DNA from: DAISJD01 sp036821645
Lineage (GTDB): Bacteria; Pseudomonadota; Alphaproteobacteria; ATCC43930; CGMCC-115725
Reading direction: 5' to 3'
NCBI GenBank assembly: GCA_036821645.1
Contig: DAISJD010000082.1
Coordinates: 1 to 14,264, forward strand
DNA length: 14,264 nucleotides
A program made the translations under genes and the position numbers. Positions 1 through 6,760 of this stretch are shown piece after piece; within the stretch, counting starts at the first letter, position 1, and each line of letters begins with the position of its first letter. The notes below the pieces were generated by a model. The model was not told where the DNA came from. It saw only the letters and a list, made by a program, of their open reading frames with translations, and ran no database searches.

Positions 1-54
1 CCCCAGATCCGAGGATCAGACGTGCCGAGGCCGACTGGCTCTCGGCGCGCCGCC

Positions 55-60
55 TATGAT
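55..60 (+). promoter_or_regulatory. possible -10 element before purD
   Basis: The hexamer TATGAT differs from the sigma-70 -10 consensus at one position and would start a transcript about 50 nt before the purD ATG. No good -35 box lies 16-18 bp upstream, so this is a weak prediction. The remaining bases 1-116 hold no gene I can support. A short open frame ending in a stop at 57-59 could be the tail of an upstream gene but is too short to judge. Confidence 0.25.
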
Positions 61-116
61 AGGCTGCCGCCCGGCCATCGGCCATCCACGCGCACGGCAA
101 TGACAAAAGGTGGGTT

Positions 117-1433
117 ATGCGGGTTTTGGTTATCGGTTCCGGCGGGCGCGAACATGCCCTGATCACGGCCTTGCGGCGGTCGCCGCGTCTTACGGCCCTG
201 CATTGCGCGCCGGGCAATGCCGGGATTGCCGCCGATGTCCCCTGCCACCCCGTGGCCGTATCGGATTTTCCGGGCCTTCTCGGCCTTTGCCGTCAAGAGG
301 CGATCGATTTCGTCGTGGTCGGCCCGGAACAGCCCTTGGTCGAGGGTGTGGTCGATTATCTCGAAGGCCATGGCATCGCCTGCTTCGGGCCGACCAAGGC
401 GGCCGCCCGCCTCGAAGGGTCGAAAGGCTTTACCAAAGATCTCTGCCAACGCCATGGCATCCCGACGGCCCGCTATCTGAGGACGGACGACCCGGCGGCG
501 GCTAAGGCCGACATCATGCGGCGCGGGGCCCCTATCGTGATCAAGGCCGATGGGCTGGCCGCAGGCAAAGGCGTCGTGATCGCCCATACGACCCAAGAGG
601 CGCTGGACGCCGTCGATATGATCATGGGGGCCCGCAAATTCGGCACGGCCGGGGCCGAAATCATCATAGAAGATTACCTCACAGGCGAAGAGGTCAGTTT
701 CTTCGCCCTGGTCGATGGGGTCCATGCGGTCGCCCTTGCCTCGGCCCAGGATCACAAGGCCGTGGGCGACGGCGATACGGGGCCGAATACTGGCGGGATG
801 GGGGCTTATTGCCCGGCGCCGGCCTTGACCCCGGCCTTGGAACAAGCGGTGATGGATCAGATCATCGGCCCGACGCTCCGCGCCATGGCCGAGGAAGGAT
901 GCCCGTTCAAGGGGATCTTGTTCGCAGGCCTCATGCTGACCGACGAAGGGCCGTCGCTTATTGAATATAATGCCCGCTTCGGCGATCCCGAATGCGAAGT
1001 CCTGATGCGCCGCTTGACAAGCGATCTGTTGGAGGCCCTCTTGGCGGCCCATGGCGGCAGGCTCGACACGATCAAGCCGACTTGGGACCCGCGTCCGGCC
1101 TTGGGCGTGGTCTTTGCGGCGCAAGGATATCCCGAGGCCCCACTCAAGGGCACCGTGATCCGCAATCTGGACGCGGCGGCAGGACTGCCCGATATTGCGG
1201 TATTTCATGCCGGAACGGCGCGCGATGGCGAGGCCCTCGTCGCGACCGGCGGGCGCGTCCTCGTCGTGACGGCCTTAGGCCGGACCATCGCCGACGCCCA
1301 GACCAAAGCCTATCAGGCGATCGATACGATCGATTGGCCCGGCGGTTTCTGTCGTCGCGATATCGGCTGGCGGGCCGTGCGGCGGGAAGAGACCGCGGGA
1401 ACGGGCGGTCGATCCGGCTCGCCCACCGGATAA
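117..1433 (+). CDS. purD: phosphoribosylamine--glycine ligase (GARS)
   Basis: PurD joins glycine to 5-phosphoribosylamine using ATP, the second step of de novo purine synthesis, in the cytoplasm. The N-terminal nucleotide-fold domain starts with the family signature GSGGREHAL (residues 7-15). The ATP-grasp domain follows, with the ATP-binding stretch IKADGLAAGKGVV (142-154), the glycine-rich segment TGPNTGGMGAY (221-231) and the metal-binding motif EYNARFGDPE (283-292). The C-terminal domain keeps GGRVLVVTALG and ends near RRDIGWRA (413-420). The 438 residues are close to the usual 420-430, the excess being a short Gly/Ser-rich tail after residue 422. The ATG at 117 is preceded by AAAAGG at 105-110, a good ribosome-binding site. 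The gene is convergent with the MFS gene, 54 bp away. A 384-codon antisense frame over it is an artefact of high GC. The assignment is firm. Confidence 0.97.
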   Translation: MRVLVIGSGGREHALITALRRSPRLTALHCAPGNAGIAADVPCHPVAVSDFPGLLGLCRQEAIDFVVVGPEQPLVEGVVDYLEGHGIACFGPTKAAARLEGSKGFTKDLCQRHGIPTARYLRTDDPAAAKADIMRRGAPIVIKADGLAAGKGVVIAHTTQEALDAVDMIMGARKFGTAGAEIIIEDYLTGEEVSFFALVDGVHAVALASAQDHKAVGDGDTGPNTGGMGAYCPAPALTPALEQAVMDQIIGPTLRAMAEEGCPFKGILFAGLMLTDEGPSLIEYNARFGDPECEVLMRRLTSDLLEALLAAHGGRLDTIKPTWDPRPALGVVFAAQGYPEAPLKGTVIRNLDAAAGLPDIAVFHAGTARDGEALVATGGRVLVVTALGRTIADAQTKAYQAIDTIDWPGGFCRRDIGWRAVRREETAGTGGRSGSPTG

Positions 1434-1481
1434 AGACTTCGTCCGATACTGTCGGCCCCCCGCGACGGGCGAACCGTCAAT

Positions 1482-1499
1482 CGGGGGCTAACACCCCCG
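1482..1499. terminator. hairpin between convergent purD and MFS genes
   Basis: A perfect 6-bp GC stem (1482-1487 and 1494-1499) closes a 6-nt loop that contains the UAG stop codon of the MFS gene, read on the - strand. It lies between two convergent genes, where a shared terminator is expected. Neither side has a T-tract, so classical intrinsic termination is doubtful. Confidence 0.3.
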
Positions 1500-2711
1500 G
1501 CGATGCGGGCGGCTATGGACCAACAGGGCTAAGGCGGCAAGGGTGATCCCATAGGCGGCAATGCCGGGCCAGCCCGCCGTCCCGTAACACACGGCCCCAA
1601 GGGCGGAACCCAAGGCCCCACCGACAAAATAACTGACCATATAAACCGTATTGATCCGACTGCGCGCTTCCGGGCGCAGGGCATAGATCCGCGCCTGATT
1701 GGCGATCATGGCAACCTGCACGCCGATATCCAGCAGCAAGACCCCGATCATGAGGCCAACCAAACTGTGGGTCGACAGGCCGAACACGAAAAACCCACTC
1801 AACACCAACAAAATCCCAAGGCGCACCAACGGATCCGGCCCTTGTTGGTCGGCCAACCGCCCGATGACGGGGGCAACCAAGGCACCGGCAATCCCAACCA
1901 CCCCGAACAAGCCCGCACTATCGGCCCCAAGCCCGAAGGCGGGACCGGCGAGATGCAGGGCAAGATTGCCCCAAAAGGCGGAAAAAGCCCCGAACAGCAA
2001 GGATCCGATAATTGACGCCTGACGCAAGACCGGCTCGCACCGCCACAAGGTAACGAGCGAACGCATCAGATGCAGATAGGTTAGGGTCGAGGCGGGCGGC
2101 ACCACGGGCAAGGCCGTGCGCACCATCCAGGCCATGATCACCATCAACAAGGCGGCAAGCCCATACATGGCCTGCCATCCGGCATAACTTGCAACCAAGC
2201 CCGACAGGATGCGCGCCCCCAAAACCCCGATCAAAAGACCCGCCATGACCGTCCCGATCACGGCGCCGCGTCGTTCTGGGGTGGCAAGATGGGCCGCCAT
2301 GGGCACAAGCTGTTGGGCGATCGTGGAAAAAACCCCGATCATAAAACTCGCCACCAGCAACACTGTGAAGGACGGGGTGAGCGCCGCCAGCAGCAGGGCC
2401 GCAATCAGAATCACAGCCATGACGCTGATCAAACCGCGCCGTTCGAGCTTGTCGCCCAAGGGGGCAATCAGCAAAAGCCCCACCGCATAACCCAATTGGG
2501 TGACGGTCGGCACCAAACCGATCGTCCCGGCACTAAGGCCGAACGTCTCGGCCATCGCCGCCAGCATCGGCTGATTATAATAAATATTCGCAACCGCAAG
2601 GCCGGTGGCCCCGGCCATCATCAGGATGAGGCGGTTGCTCAAGGACGGGAACGGCACAGGGTCTGCCGTTCCGACCGGGGTTTTAGGACTGTGCTGCGTC
2701 TCGTGATCCAA
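1488..2711 (-). CDS. MFS transporter, drug-efflux type
   Basis: A 407-residue inner-membrane protein whose hydrophobic pattern fits 12 helices in two halves, the usual size for a major facilitator. Helix 1 carries ANIYYNQPML (41-50), typical of a DHA1-like subgroup of exporters related to E. coli YgaY. The loop after helix 2 has motif A as GDKLERRG (86-93). The middle loop, near residues 200-220, is short. The substrate cannot be read from sequence; export of a drug, sugar or amino acid is possible. The start is a TTG at 2711, chosen because GAGG lies 5 nt before it and the next in-frame Met is at residue 31, inside helix 1. It may be cotranscribed with tadA, although the 203-bp gap leaves room for its own promoter. 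Family is sure; function is not. Confidence 0.85.
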   Translation of the reverse strand: MDHETQHSPKTPVGTADPVPFPSLSNRLILMMAGATGLAVANIYYNQPMLAAMAETFGLSAGTIGLVPTVTQLGYAVGLLLIAPLGDKLERRGLISVMAVILIAALLLAALTPSFTVLLVASFMIGVFSTIAQQLVPMAAHLATPERRGAVIGTVMAGLLIGVLGARILSGLVASYAGWQAMYGLAALLMVIMAWMVRTALPVVPPASTLTYLHLMRSLVTLWRCEPVLRQASIIGSLLFGAFSAFWGNLALHLAGPAFGLGADSAGLFGVVGIAGALVAPVIGRLADQQGPDPLVRLGILLVLSGFFVFGLSTHSLVGLMIGVLLLDIGVQVAMIANQARIYALRPEARSRINTVYMVSYFVGGALGSALGAVCYGTAGWPGIAAYGITLAALALLVHSRPHRRGC

Positions 2712-2716
2712 GACTA

Positions 2717-2720
2717 CCTC
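2717..2720 (-). promoter_or_regulatory. ribosome-binding site supporting a TTG start
   Basis: GAGG on the - strand lies 5 nt before the TTG at 2711. This decides the start of the MFS gene, which has no ATG or GTG nearby that would keep helix 1 whole. Confidence 0.6.
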
Positions 2721-2844
2721 GCCCGAACGTGCGCCTTTGTGCGATTGATGCCGACAGGGGCCGTTCCGCTCTTCTGGATGCCTTGCGGGACCGCGCGCGA
2801 CAAGTGCAGTTTACGCACATCCGCCTTGGAATAAGGGGGTCTTG

Positions 2845-2866
2845 TCCCGCAATATTTTCCCGCAAT
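2845..2866. repeat. short direct repeat upstream of the MFS gene
   Basis: The 9-mer TCCCGCAAT occurs at 2845-2853 and again at 2858-2866, 13 bp start to start, separated by TTTT. It sits about 135-155 bp before the MFS start in the 203-bp gap after tadA. It could be a paired operator for a regulator of the exporter, but this rests on position alone. I see nothing else convincing in this gap. Confidence 0.4.
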
Positions 2867-2914
2867 TTTCCACCGCCCCCACTCTCCCCCGTCATCCCCG
2901 ACGACCGGGCAAGC

Positions 2915-3403
2915 TCAATCCTGGCGCAACCGGCTGAAGAACCGGCGCAACAACGCGCCCGATCGCGCCTCATCGAAGCCGCCATAAATCTCGATCGGCG
3001 GAAAAATCGTGCGGGCATCGCGGGAAAACAACCGGGGGCCATGATCGATCGCCCCGCCTTTCGGGTCATAGGCCCCAAAATAAACCCGCCGCAACCGGGC
3101 AAACCCGATTGCCGCCGCGCAAAGCGGACAGGGTTCCAGCGTCACATAAAGATCGTATCCCGGCAACCGGGGCGTGCCAAGCCGGTGACAGGCGGCGCGA
3201 ATCGCCAAAACCTCAGCATGGGCCGTGGGATCGCACATCGTTTCGGTTCGATTGCCCGCTGCCGCCACCACACGGCCCCCGACCGGATCGACGAGCACCG
3301 CACCGACCGGCACCTCGCCCAAATCCATGGCCGCCTCGGCCTCATGGAAGGCCAAATCCATCCAGCGATCCTGGCGATGGCCCCGGGCGTTCAGATCATG
3401 CAT
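2915..3403 (-). CDS. tadA: tRNA-specific adenosine deaminase
   Basis: TadA deaminates A34 to inosine in the wobble position of tRNA-Arg(ACG). Counting from the ATG at 3403 the protein has 162 residues, in the normal range. The zinc site is complete: HAE at 62-64 gives the ligand His62 and the proton-shuttling Glu64, and PCPLC at 91-95 gives ligands Cys92 and Cys95. The substrate pocket stretch GEVPVGAVLV (29-38) is also present. A longer frame opens at a TTG at 3457, but the ATG at 3403 is preceded by AAGG with a 4-nt spacer and gives the usual family length, so I prefer it. The gene is divergent from the PuuD-like gene at 3498, with 94 bp between the start codons. Firm assignment; the start is likely. 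Confidence 0.95.
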   Translation of the reverse strand: MHDLNARGHRQDRWMDLAFHEAEAAMDLGEVPVGAVLVDPVGGRVVAAAGNRTETMCDPTAHAEVLAIRAACHRLGTPRLPGYDLYVTLEPCPLCAAAIGFARLRRVYFGAYDPKGGAIDHGPRLFSRDARTIFPPIEIYGGFDEARSGALLRRFFSRLRQD

Positions 3404-3445
3404 GGCACCTTCCCCCCTCCCATCCAACCGTTTTTCATCCTTTCC

Positions 3446-3451
3446 ATCATA
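3446..3451 (-). promoter_or_regulatory. possible -10 element for tadA
   Basis: Read on the - strand this is TATGAT, one mismatch from consensus, which would give a leader of about 35 nt before the tadA ATG. It lies in the spacer between the divergent tadA and PuuD-like genes. No convincing -35 box is at the right distance. Confidence 0.25.
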
Positions 3452-3497
3452 CCGCAAAACCCTTTAAGCTTGCGGCCCCGCCACGCAAGGATTGCGC

Positions 3498-4244
3498 ATG
3501 CCCCCCAAAGCGACCCCCATCATCGCCCTCAGCCTAGACAGCGAAGCCCCCGGCGGCTATTCGAAATTCCCCTGGTACGCGCTGCGCGAAAATTACTGCG
3601 GTTCGATCGTGCGGGCCGGGGGCCTGCCGATTGCCTTGCCCCATGAAGCGGCCTTGGTCGATCGTTATTTAGACCTCGTCGACGGGATCATTATCACCGG
3701 CGGGGCCTTCGATGTCGATCCCGCCCTGTTCGGGGCAACCGAGCGCCATGCCAGTGTCACGACGAAAGATCGGCGCACGGCCTTCGAGTTGGCCCTCGTC
3801 CAGGGTGCCCTCGCCCGCGACCTGCCGGTCTTGGGCATTTGCGGGGGCGAACAATTGCTCAATGTCGTTCTGGGCGGCAGTCTTATCCAACATATCCCCG
3901 ATGCCGTGCCGGGTACGCTTGCTCATGAGCAACCGAACCCACGCAACGAACCCGGACACAGTGTCGCGATCGCGCCGGACACGCTTCTCGCCAGAATCAC
4001 CGGGTGCGACACCATCGCCGTCAATTCCGCCCACCATCAGGCAGTGGCCACCCCCGGTCCCGGCCTCATCGTCAATGCCCGCGCCCCCGACGGCGTCATC
4101 GAAGGGATCGAAGATCCCCGCTATCGTTTCTGTCTTGGGGTCCAGTGGCACCCGGAATTCGAAATTAGTGCGGCCGATCGGGCCATTCTCGGTGCCCTAG
4201 TCGATGCGGCCCGCAGATCAACCCCCCAAAAGGACACGCCATGA
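3498..4244 (+). CDS. gamma-glutamyl-GABA hydrolase-like class I glutamine amidohydrolase (first copy)
   Basis: A 248-residue cytoplasmic enzyme of peptidase family C26. The family includes PuuD, which hydrolyses gamma-glutamyl-GABA in putrescine breakdown. The nucleophile elbow is GICGGEQ (113-119) with Cys115; the catalytic His218 and Glu220 lie in GVQWHPEFE. An oxyanion-side motif TGGAFDVDP (67-75) and the NSAHHQAV segment (176-183) are also typical. The elbow differs from the common GICRGxQ, having Gly for Arg. The ATG at 3498 has AAGG 7 nt upstream; a TTG two codons earlier is possible. Its stop overlaps the rluB start by 4 bp (ATGA), so the two are probably translationally coupled. No other putrescine-pathway gene is in the window, so the true substrate is open. 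Family sure, substrate inferred. Confidence 0.88.
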   Translation: MPPKATPIIALSLDSEAPGGYSKFPWYALRENYCGSIVRAGGLPIALPHEAALVDRYLDLVDGIIITGGAFDVDPALFGATERHASVTTKDRRTAFELALVQGALARDLPVLGICGGEQLLNVVLGGSLIQHIPDAVPGTLAHEQPNPRNEPGHSVAIAPDTLLARITGCDTIAVNSAHHQAVATPGPGLIVNARAPDGVIEGIEDPRYRFCLGVQWHPEFEISAADRAILGALVDAARRSTPQKDTP

Positions 4245-5527
4245 GCGGCCATGATCACGCCATCACCGACAAGGGCGAACGGATCGCCAAACGCCTCGCA
4301 CGGGCGGGTCTAGGCTCGCGTCGGGACGCCGAACGGTGGATCGCAGAGGGCCGGGTCAAGGTCAACGGCGTCGTTTTGACCAGTGCCGCAACATTGGTCG
4401 ACGAAACCTCGGTCATTCACGTCGATGACAGACCCGTCCCCGAACCGGAACCGACGCGGGTCTGGCGGTATCACAAACCCGCCGGCCTCGTCACGACCCA
4501 CAAGGATGAACATGGCAGGCCAACGCTGTTCGAGACCTTGCCCCCGGAACTGGGCCGGGTTATTTCGGTCGGCAGGCTCGACTATAATTCCGAAGGCTTG
4601 CTGCTGCTCACCAACGATGGGGAAATGGCCCGTCGCCTGGAATTGCCCGCCAATGGCTGGGTGCGGCGCTATAAGGTGCGGGTTCATGGCTATGTCGATC
4701 CGGTCCGCCTGATCGGGCTCGAATCCGGCATCACGATCGACGGTATCCGCTATGGCGCCATCAAGGCCGAATTGGAACGTCAACAAGGGGCCAATGCCTG
4801 GCTCATCATCGCGATATCCGAAGGCAAAAACCGGGAAATCCGCCGGGTGATGGAATATCTAGGCTATCCCGTGAGCCGCCTCATCCGTCTTTCCTACGGC
4901 CCGTTCCAACTCGGCACCCTCGACAGCGGCGGCATCGAAGAAATCCCGCGCCGCATGGTCCGCGATCAATTGGGCATGGGCCCTGTGGGCGATAAGGGGC
5001 GGAAAACCGCCCCGATGCTGACCGCGCGGGCAAGCGTTACCCGCAACGTCAAGGCCCCTCGCCCTGCAAGGCCCGCCGCCCCTGACGAAACCGATGCGGC
5101 GGCACCCGTTCTGATGCCGCGTCAGGAACCCGTCTGGCGGCCCGATGCCAAACCCATCGCCCGGACCCCCATGACGACCCCCGTGGCCCGCGCCGAGGAT
5201 ATGCCGCCCCCGAGGGGGGCGCGCGCGCGCGGCGCGGCGAAATCCGCGAAACCCGCACACCCAACGAAGCCCGTCAAACCCACGCGCCCCGCCAAACCGC
5301 GCAATGAACGCCCTTGGACCGTGCAAGACCCCGATGCACCTGAGAGGGCCGATCGTCCGACCGGCGGTCGGCCGGACGGCGGTCTAACCCCCGCGCGCAC
5401 ACCGGCACAGCGCCGATCGGACACCCTGACGCCCGCGCACCAGACCGGGCAGAGGGGACCATCCGCACAAAGACCCGGCAGCCCCGGCCCGCGTCGGCCC
5501 GCAAAACCGGGACGGCACAAGGGGTAA
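4241..5527 (+). CDS. rluB: 23S rRNA pseudouridine synthase, RluB-type, with long basic tail
   Basis: A member of the RsuA/RluB/RluE family, which converts a specific uridine of rRNA to pseudouridine (RluB: U2605 of 23S rRNA, E. coli numbering). Residues about 14-62 form the S4 RNA-binding domain (ERIAKRLARAGLGSRRDAER). The catalytic domain runs from about 73 to 245. The catalytic Asp114 sits in GRLDYNSEGLLLLTNDGE, and KNREIRRVMEYLGYPVSRL (196-214) is the conserved late motif. Residues about 250-428 are a low-complexity tail rich in Pro, Ala, Lys and Arg with repeated PxKP-like steps. It is probably disordered and may bind RNA or ribosomes. Such tails occur in proteobacterial RluB proteins, but this one is long. 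The gene is second in an operon, overlapping its upstream neighbour by 4 bp, and rsmD follows after 3 bp. Confidence 0.92.
   Translation: MSGHDHAITDKGERIAKRLARAGLGSRRDAERWIAEGRVKVNGVVLTSAATLVDETSVIHVDDRPVPEPEPTRVWRYHKPAGLVTTHKDEHGRPTLFETLPPELGRVISVGRLDYNSEGLLLLTNDGEMARRLELPANGWVRRYKVRVHGYVDPVRLIGLESGITIDGIRYGAIKAELERQQGANAWLIIAISEGKNREIRRVMEYLGYPVSRLIRLSYGPFQLGTLDSGGIEEIPRRMVRDQLGMGPVGDKGRKTAPMLTARASVTRNVKAPRPARPAAPDETDAAAPVLMPRQEPVWRPDAKPIARTPMTTPVARAEDMPPPRGARARGAAKSAKPAHPTKPVKPTRPAKPRNERPWTVQDPDAPERADRPTGGRPDGGLTPARTPAQRRSDTLTPAHQTGQRGPSAQRPGSPGPRRPAKPGRHKG
5219..5230. repeat. (GC)6 dinucleotide tract inside rluB
   Basis: Twelve bases of strict GC alternation within the codons for the Arg/Ala-rich tail, next to a run of six G. 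Alternating GC tracts can adopt Z-DNA and are prone to slippage. A length change not divisible by three would alter only the disordered tail, leaving the catalytic domain intact. Confidence 0.6.
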
Positions 5528-5530
5528 ACC

Positions 5531-6094
5531 ATGCGGATCATTGCCGGCACGCATAAGGGACGCGTTCTGACCGCCGCCAAAGGCAGCGCGATACGACCGA
5601 CCAGCGATCGGGCACGGGAATCCCTGTTCAATATCCTGGACCATGGCGACCCGACCACCACAGGGGTTGATTTCACCGGGCACACGGTCGTCGATGCCTG
5701 TGCCGGGACGGGGGCCCTCGGCCTTGAGGCCCTGTCGCGCGGGGCCGGGCATGCCTTCTTCATCGAACAATCCCCGACCAGTCTCGCGGTCCTGTCGCAG
5801 AATATCGCCCATCTTGGCGAAGAGAGCCGCAGCACGGTTCTGCGCGAGGATGTAACCCGCGTGCGCCCGGCCCCCCGTGCCGCCCTGTTGGTCTTTCTCG
5901 ATCCGCCTTATTTCAAGGATCTGGCCCTACCCGCCCTTGCCGCCCTCAGAAACGGCGGCTGGTTCGTGCCCGACGGGCTGTGCATCGTCGAAACTGCTAC
6001 GAAAGAATCGATCGACTGGCCCAGTTGGGCCATCCTGCACGACACGCGCAGCTACGGGGCCGCAAAACTGTGGTTTTTGCGTGTCAGTCTCTAA
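5531..6094 (+). CDS. rsmD: 16S rRNA (guanine966-N2)-methyltransferase
   Basis: RsmD methylates N2 of G966 of 16S rRNA on the assembling small subunit, using S-adenosylmethionine. The 187 residues match the family length. The N-terminus MRIIAGTHKGR and the segment IRPTSDRARESLFNIL (21-36) are diagnostic. The SAM-binding loop is DACAGTGALGLEALSRGA (55-72), where most relatives have DLFAGTGALG. The catalytic motif DPPY is at 124-127. It starts 3 bp after the rluB stop, with the AAGGGG before that stop as its likely ribosome-binding site, so it is the third gene of the amidohydrolase-rluB-rsmD operon. Firm assignment. Confidence 0.94.
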   Translation: MRIIAGTHKGRVLTAAKGSAIRPTSDRARESLFNILDHGDPTTTGVDFTGHTVVDACAGTGALGLEALSRGAGHAFFIEQSPTSLAVLSQNIAHLGEESRSTVLREDVTRVRPAPRAALLVFLDPPYFKDLALPALAALRNGGWFVPDGLCIVETATKESIDWPSWAILHDTRSYGAAKLWFLRVSL

Positions 6095-6143
6095 AACTTC
6101 GCAAAGACGGCCAGCCAAACGCCACGGGTTGCATTGTATTTGG

Positions 6144-6185
6144 CCCCCATCCTCGCCATCCTACGCCATATCGGCAGGATGGGGG
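6144..6185 (+). promoter_or_regulatory. strong hairpin over the start region of the exonuclease-like gene
   Basis: A perfect 10-bp stem pairs CCCCCATCCT (6144-6153) with AGGATGGGGG (6176-6185). After a one-base bulge, GCC (6155-6157) pairs with GGC (6173-6175), giving about 13 pairs around a 15-nt loop. The right arm covers the G-run that would serve as ribosome-binding site for the ATG at 6191, and the alternative ATG at 6179. No T-tract follows, so it fits a translational control element or an RNA 3'-end structure for rsmD better than a classical terminator. Confidence 0.5.
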
Positions 6186-6193
6186 GCAGGATG
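6173..6193 (+). repeat. duplicated GGCAGGATG next to the start codon
   Basis: GGCAGGATG occurs at 6173-6181 and 6185-6193, each ending in an in-frame ATG four codons apart. The first copy lies in the right arm of the hairpin. The duplication explains why two start codons compete. Confidence 0.6.
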
Positions 6194-6712
6194 CTGGCCG
6201 TAATCGAAATCGCCGGATCAACCGATGGCACCGACGGCTTTCCCGTTTCGATCGCCTGGGGCATCGTCGGCGGAAACCCCGATCCGGCCCTGTTCGGCCA
6301 CATGCTGATCCGCCCGGCCCCCCATTGGCACGTCTGGGATCGGATGGCCGAACGGACCCACCAGATCAGCCGGACCCTGCTCGACCAACAGGGTCTCCCC
6401 CCCGACGAGGCGGTCCTGCGCCTGCGCCGGGAAATGGCGGGGGCAAGTTTGTTCTCGGATGCGATCAACCTGCATCAGGCGTGGCTCGACCGGTTGACCG
6501 CCGCCGTTCCAGGGGCGGCCGGATTTTCCCTGCGTCGGTATCGCGAATTGTTCCCCGGTGCCCGGCCCGCCGATATCGAAACCGCCCTTCAGGCGGCACC
6601 AACCCCGAACGCCCCTTTCGTGACACTCGCAGCCCTCAAAACCAAACTCGCCGTCGCCGATCAGTTTTTGTCGGGGGTAAGTCGGGCCGCCCGATCGCAG
6701 ATACCGGGATGA
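6191..6712 (+). CDS. hypothetical protein resembling a degenerate DEDDh 3'-5' exonuclease
   Basis: The product is 173 residues from the ATG at 6191, preceded by a G-run at 6181-6186; in-frame starts at 6179 (ATG) and 6134 (TTG) are possible. The layout recalls a small DnaQ-fold exonuclease family. A first beta strand AVIEIAG (3-9) is followed by GFPVSIAWG (16-24), then LIRPAPHW (39-46), SDAINLHQAWLDRL (89-102) and, near the end, KLAVADQ (152-158), which aligns with the usual HRAxAD. If this is right, the catalytic residues would be Val4 in place of Asp, Glu6, Asp90, Lys152 in place of His, and Asp157. Two metal- or base-site residues would then be lost, so the protein may be inactive or bind nucleic acid without cutting. 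It follows rsmD by 96 bp and is convergent with the second PuuD-like gene. That it is a gene is likely; the family is my inference from remembered patterns. Confidence 0.6.
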   Translation: MLAVIEIAGSTDGTDGFPVSIAWGIVGGNPDPALFGHMLIRPAPHWHVWDRMAERTHQISRTLLDQQGLPPDEAVLRLRREMAGASLFSDAINLHQAWLDRLTAAVPGAAGFSLRRYRELFPGARPADIETALQAAPTPNAPFVTLAALKTKLAVADQFLSGVSRAARSQIPG

Positions 6713-6760
6713 GAGGCTGCGATCAGGCGGCTCAAAGCCAGGGTCTCGAAAAAGACAGGC

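Noticed and set aside
3..59. Possible C-terminal end of an upstream gene on the + strand
   Set aside because: Only 18 codons are visible and no family signature can be recognised; it is mentioned under the purD promoter but not annotated.
54..1208. 384-codon open frame antisense to purD
   Set aside because: It mirrors the codons of a certain gene, its product is Arg/His/Gly-rich without recognisable domains, and long antisense frames are expected at this GC content.
2683..3102. 139-codon - strand frame spanning the tadA-MFS gap
   Set aside because: It overlaps the start of the MFS gene and the end of tadA in another frame, and the product is Arg/Ser/Cys-rich without domain features.
2729..3646. 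305-codon + strand frame across the MFS-tadA gap and tadA
   Set aside because: It lies antisense to tadA for most of its length and runs into the amidohydrolase gene in another frame; composition is low-complexity.
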